Assembly (NCBI GenBank): GCA_009881125.1
Contig: WXFH01000356.1
Coordinates: 1-5,663, forward strand
Length of the DNA stretch: 5,663 nucleotides
Direction: 5' to 3'
From: Acidaminobacter sp.
GTDB lineage: Bacteria > Bacillota_A > Clostridia > Peptostreptococcales > Acidaminobacteraceae
Shown: positions 4,834 to 5,663 of the stretch, piece after piece
How the letters are laid out: each line of letters starts with the position of its first letter
How positions within the stretch are numbered: position 1 is the first letter of the stretch
Program-made: the position numbers and the translations under genes
The notes under the pieces: generated by a model
Seen by the model: only the letters and a program-made list of their open reading frames with translations
What the model was told of the DNA's origin: nothing
Databases searched by the model: none

Positions 4834-5529
4834 TTAAATACTTTTCGAAAACAGCCTGTCGAGAGCAGACTCTACATCCTCAAGGTGCTCGTTATAAAGC
4901 GCAACGGCTTTCTTAATATTTTTATTTTCAATATTTTGAACGATCAAATTGAAGACTTCAATTGTTTTAGACTTCGTTTCCAAACTTGTCGAGGAGAAGT
5001 ATTCTTGGGATTCGTTAATTTTTTCAAGAAGAATTTTCTCGATCTCAAAATATAAAATGTTATGAGTGGCTTTGGCTATAGACAAGTGAAAATCTAAGTC
5101 GGCTTTATATAACACACTCACATCATCTGTTTTCGCTAATTGTTCAATGTTGTATTTCATCTGTTGTATATCGTCAGCAGTAGCTCTCTTTGCCGCGATT
5201 TGAATAATACTTCTTTCAATGTTAAGTCTGACCTCCATTAGGTCATATACTGAAGCGAGCTGAAGAATGTCATTGAATTTATCACTTCCAGAATTATTCG
5301 CTTTATATTTTGAAGAAATGAAAGTACCTCTTCTATCTTTTGTTTCGACATATCCCATTGTTGTTAATAACTTTACGCCTTCTCTTACTGAAGAGCGACT
5401 GATCCCCATGGATTTTACAAGCTCTCTTTCTGACGGGAGTTTGTCACCTATGGAATAAGTATTGTCTTCAATTCTTCCGATTATTTCTTTAGCCACTTTT
5501 AAAGGCGTGCTTGAATCAAGTCGGTTCAT
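4834..5529 (-). CDS. GntR-family transcriptional regulator, FadR subfamily (FCD domain)
   Basis: This encodes a 231-residue DNA-binding regulator, normal for the subfamily. Residues about 8-75 form the winged helix-turn-helix, with LPSERELV (31-38), SRSSVRE (44-50) and a wing ending in RGTF (67-70). Residues about 90-225 form the helical FCD effector domain. Metal-ligand positions D144 and H148 (DLDFH) and H215 (EHLEDVE) are kept, but the third histidine, expected 22 residues before H215, is F193. A complete metal site is therefore unlikely, or the effector is bound differently. A Shine-Dalgarno sequence (AAAGGTG, complement of 5535-5541) supports the start. It converges on the lyase, symporter and dehydratase genes and probably controls them through the palindrome at 453-465. 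The ligand is unknown; a pathway substrate or product is the likely choice. Confidence 0.93.
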   Translation of the reverse strand: MNRLDSSTPLKVAKEIIGRIEDNTYSIGDKLPSERELVKSMGISRSSVREGVKLLTTMGYVETKDRRGTFISSKYKANNSGSDKFNDILQLASVYDLMEVRLNIERSIIQIAAKRATADDIQQMKYNIEQLAKTDDVSVLYKADLDFHLSIAKATHNILYFEIEKILLEKINESQEYFSSTSLETKSKTIEVFNLIVQNIENKNIKKAVALYNEHLEDVESALDRLFSKSI

Positions 5530-5534
5530 TAAAT

Positions 5535-5541
5535 CACCTTT
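5535..5541 (-). promoter_or_regulatory. Ribosome binding site of the GntR regulator
   Basis: On the minus strand AAAGGTG lies five bases before the ATG at 5529, supporting that start. It is weaker than the AGGAGG sites of the three catabolic genes, fitting a low-level regulator. Confidence 0.7.
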
Positions 5542-5610
5542 TCTCGATAAGATAGTTATAGTATATTTAACAATTCAATAAAATGAAATAAGAATGTTCA
5601 AATCTCAATA
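5542..5610. promoter_or_regulatory. AT-rich divergent promoter region
   Basis: This stretch should hold the regulator promoter and possibly one for the gene to the right. On the minus strand TATACT (complement of 5560-5565) and TATAAC (complement of 5555-5560) are -10 candidates, but no good -35 box stands at normal spacing. No TGGT-N3-ACCA site is present, so autoregulation through that motif is not supported. Confidence 0.3.
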
Positions 5611-5655
5611 TTTATTTAGGGAAACCTTGTTTAGAGGAACCTTATTTAGGGGGAG
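5611..5655 (+). repeat. Three tandem 15-bp direct repeats before a start codon
   Basis: Units 5611-5625 (TTTATTTAGGGAAAC), 5626-5640 (CTTGTTTAGAGGAAC) and 5641-5655 (CTTATTTAGGGGGAG) are adjacent with no spacer, and each pair matches at 11 of 15 positions. The third supplies the ribosome site of the ATG at 5661. A 15-bp period is about one and a half helical turns and also five codons. They might bind a regulator or be duplicated ribosome-site segments. Confidence 0.65.
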
Positions 5656-5660
5656 AAAGC

Positions 5661-5663
5661 ATG
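5661..5663 (+). CDS. Probable start codon of a gene continuing beyond the window
   Basis: ATG occupies the last three bases, preceded five bases away by AGGGGGAG (5648-5655), a plausible Shine-Dalgarno sequence. A gene divergent from the regulator is therefore likely. Nothing of its product can be seen. An alternative frame from ATG 5594 is also open to the edge, in a different reading phase. Confidence 0.45.

Overview
The window looks like a catabolic locus from a Gram-positive, low-to-moderate-GC bacterium, most likely Bacillota and probably Bacillus-like. The evidence is strong AGGAGG-type ribosome sites, a B. subtilis-like serine dehydratase alpha domain, a CcpA-type cre-like sequence, and short palindromic intergenic repeats of a kind I associate with Bacillus genomes. 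No species can be named from the sequence alone.

Layout. Bases 1-86 form an almost fully self-complementary cloverleaf: three back-to-back hairpins closed by an outer stem. It carries intrinsic-terminator features facing both ways. Bases 87-268 hold no gene I can support. Bases 269-376 are bounded by a 12-bp inverted repeat resembling a REP pair or small non-autonomous element. An operator-like palindrome (CTGGTCAGACCAG) and a weak promoter follow. Next come three plus-strand genes: a DapA/NanA-family lyase (571-1449), a DAACS-family sodium:amino-acid/dicarboxylate symporter (1526-2842), and a single-chain iron-sulfur L-serine dehydratase (3104-4672). The dehydratase has its own 260-bp leader with two promoter candidates, a cre-like site and a long stem-loop. 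A strong hairpin separates it from a convergent FadR-subfamily GntR regulator (minus strand, 4834-5529). Between the regulator and the right edge is an AT-rich divergent region ending in three tandem 15-bp repeats, a ribosome site and an ATG at the last three bases. That ATG is probably the start of a gene lying outside the window.

How the parts may work together. The symporter would import an amino-acid-like or dicarboxylate-like substrate. The lyase and the dehydratase belong to families whose reactions commonly release pyruvate, and the dehydratase should also release ammonia. The palindrome upstream of the lyase has the TGGT-N3-ACCA form used by FadR-subfamily regulators such as PdhR and LldR, so the linked regulator is the natural candidate to bind it. 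The cre-like site suggests carbon-catabolite control of the dehydratase.

What is unusual is specificity. The lyase keeps the Schiff-base lysine (K161) and the tyrosine (Y133) but has histidine where dihydrodipicolinate synthase has Arg138. The symporter keeps the acidic-substrate arginine but has NLDGE in place of NMDGT. Together these suggest a dedicated pathway for an uncommon substrate, which is the best candidate here for an undescribed system. This is inference, and the substrate cannot be named from the sequence.
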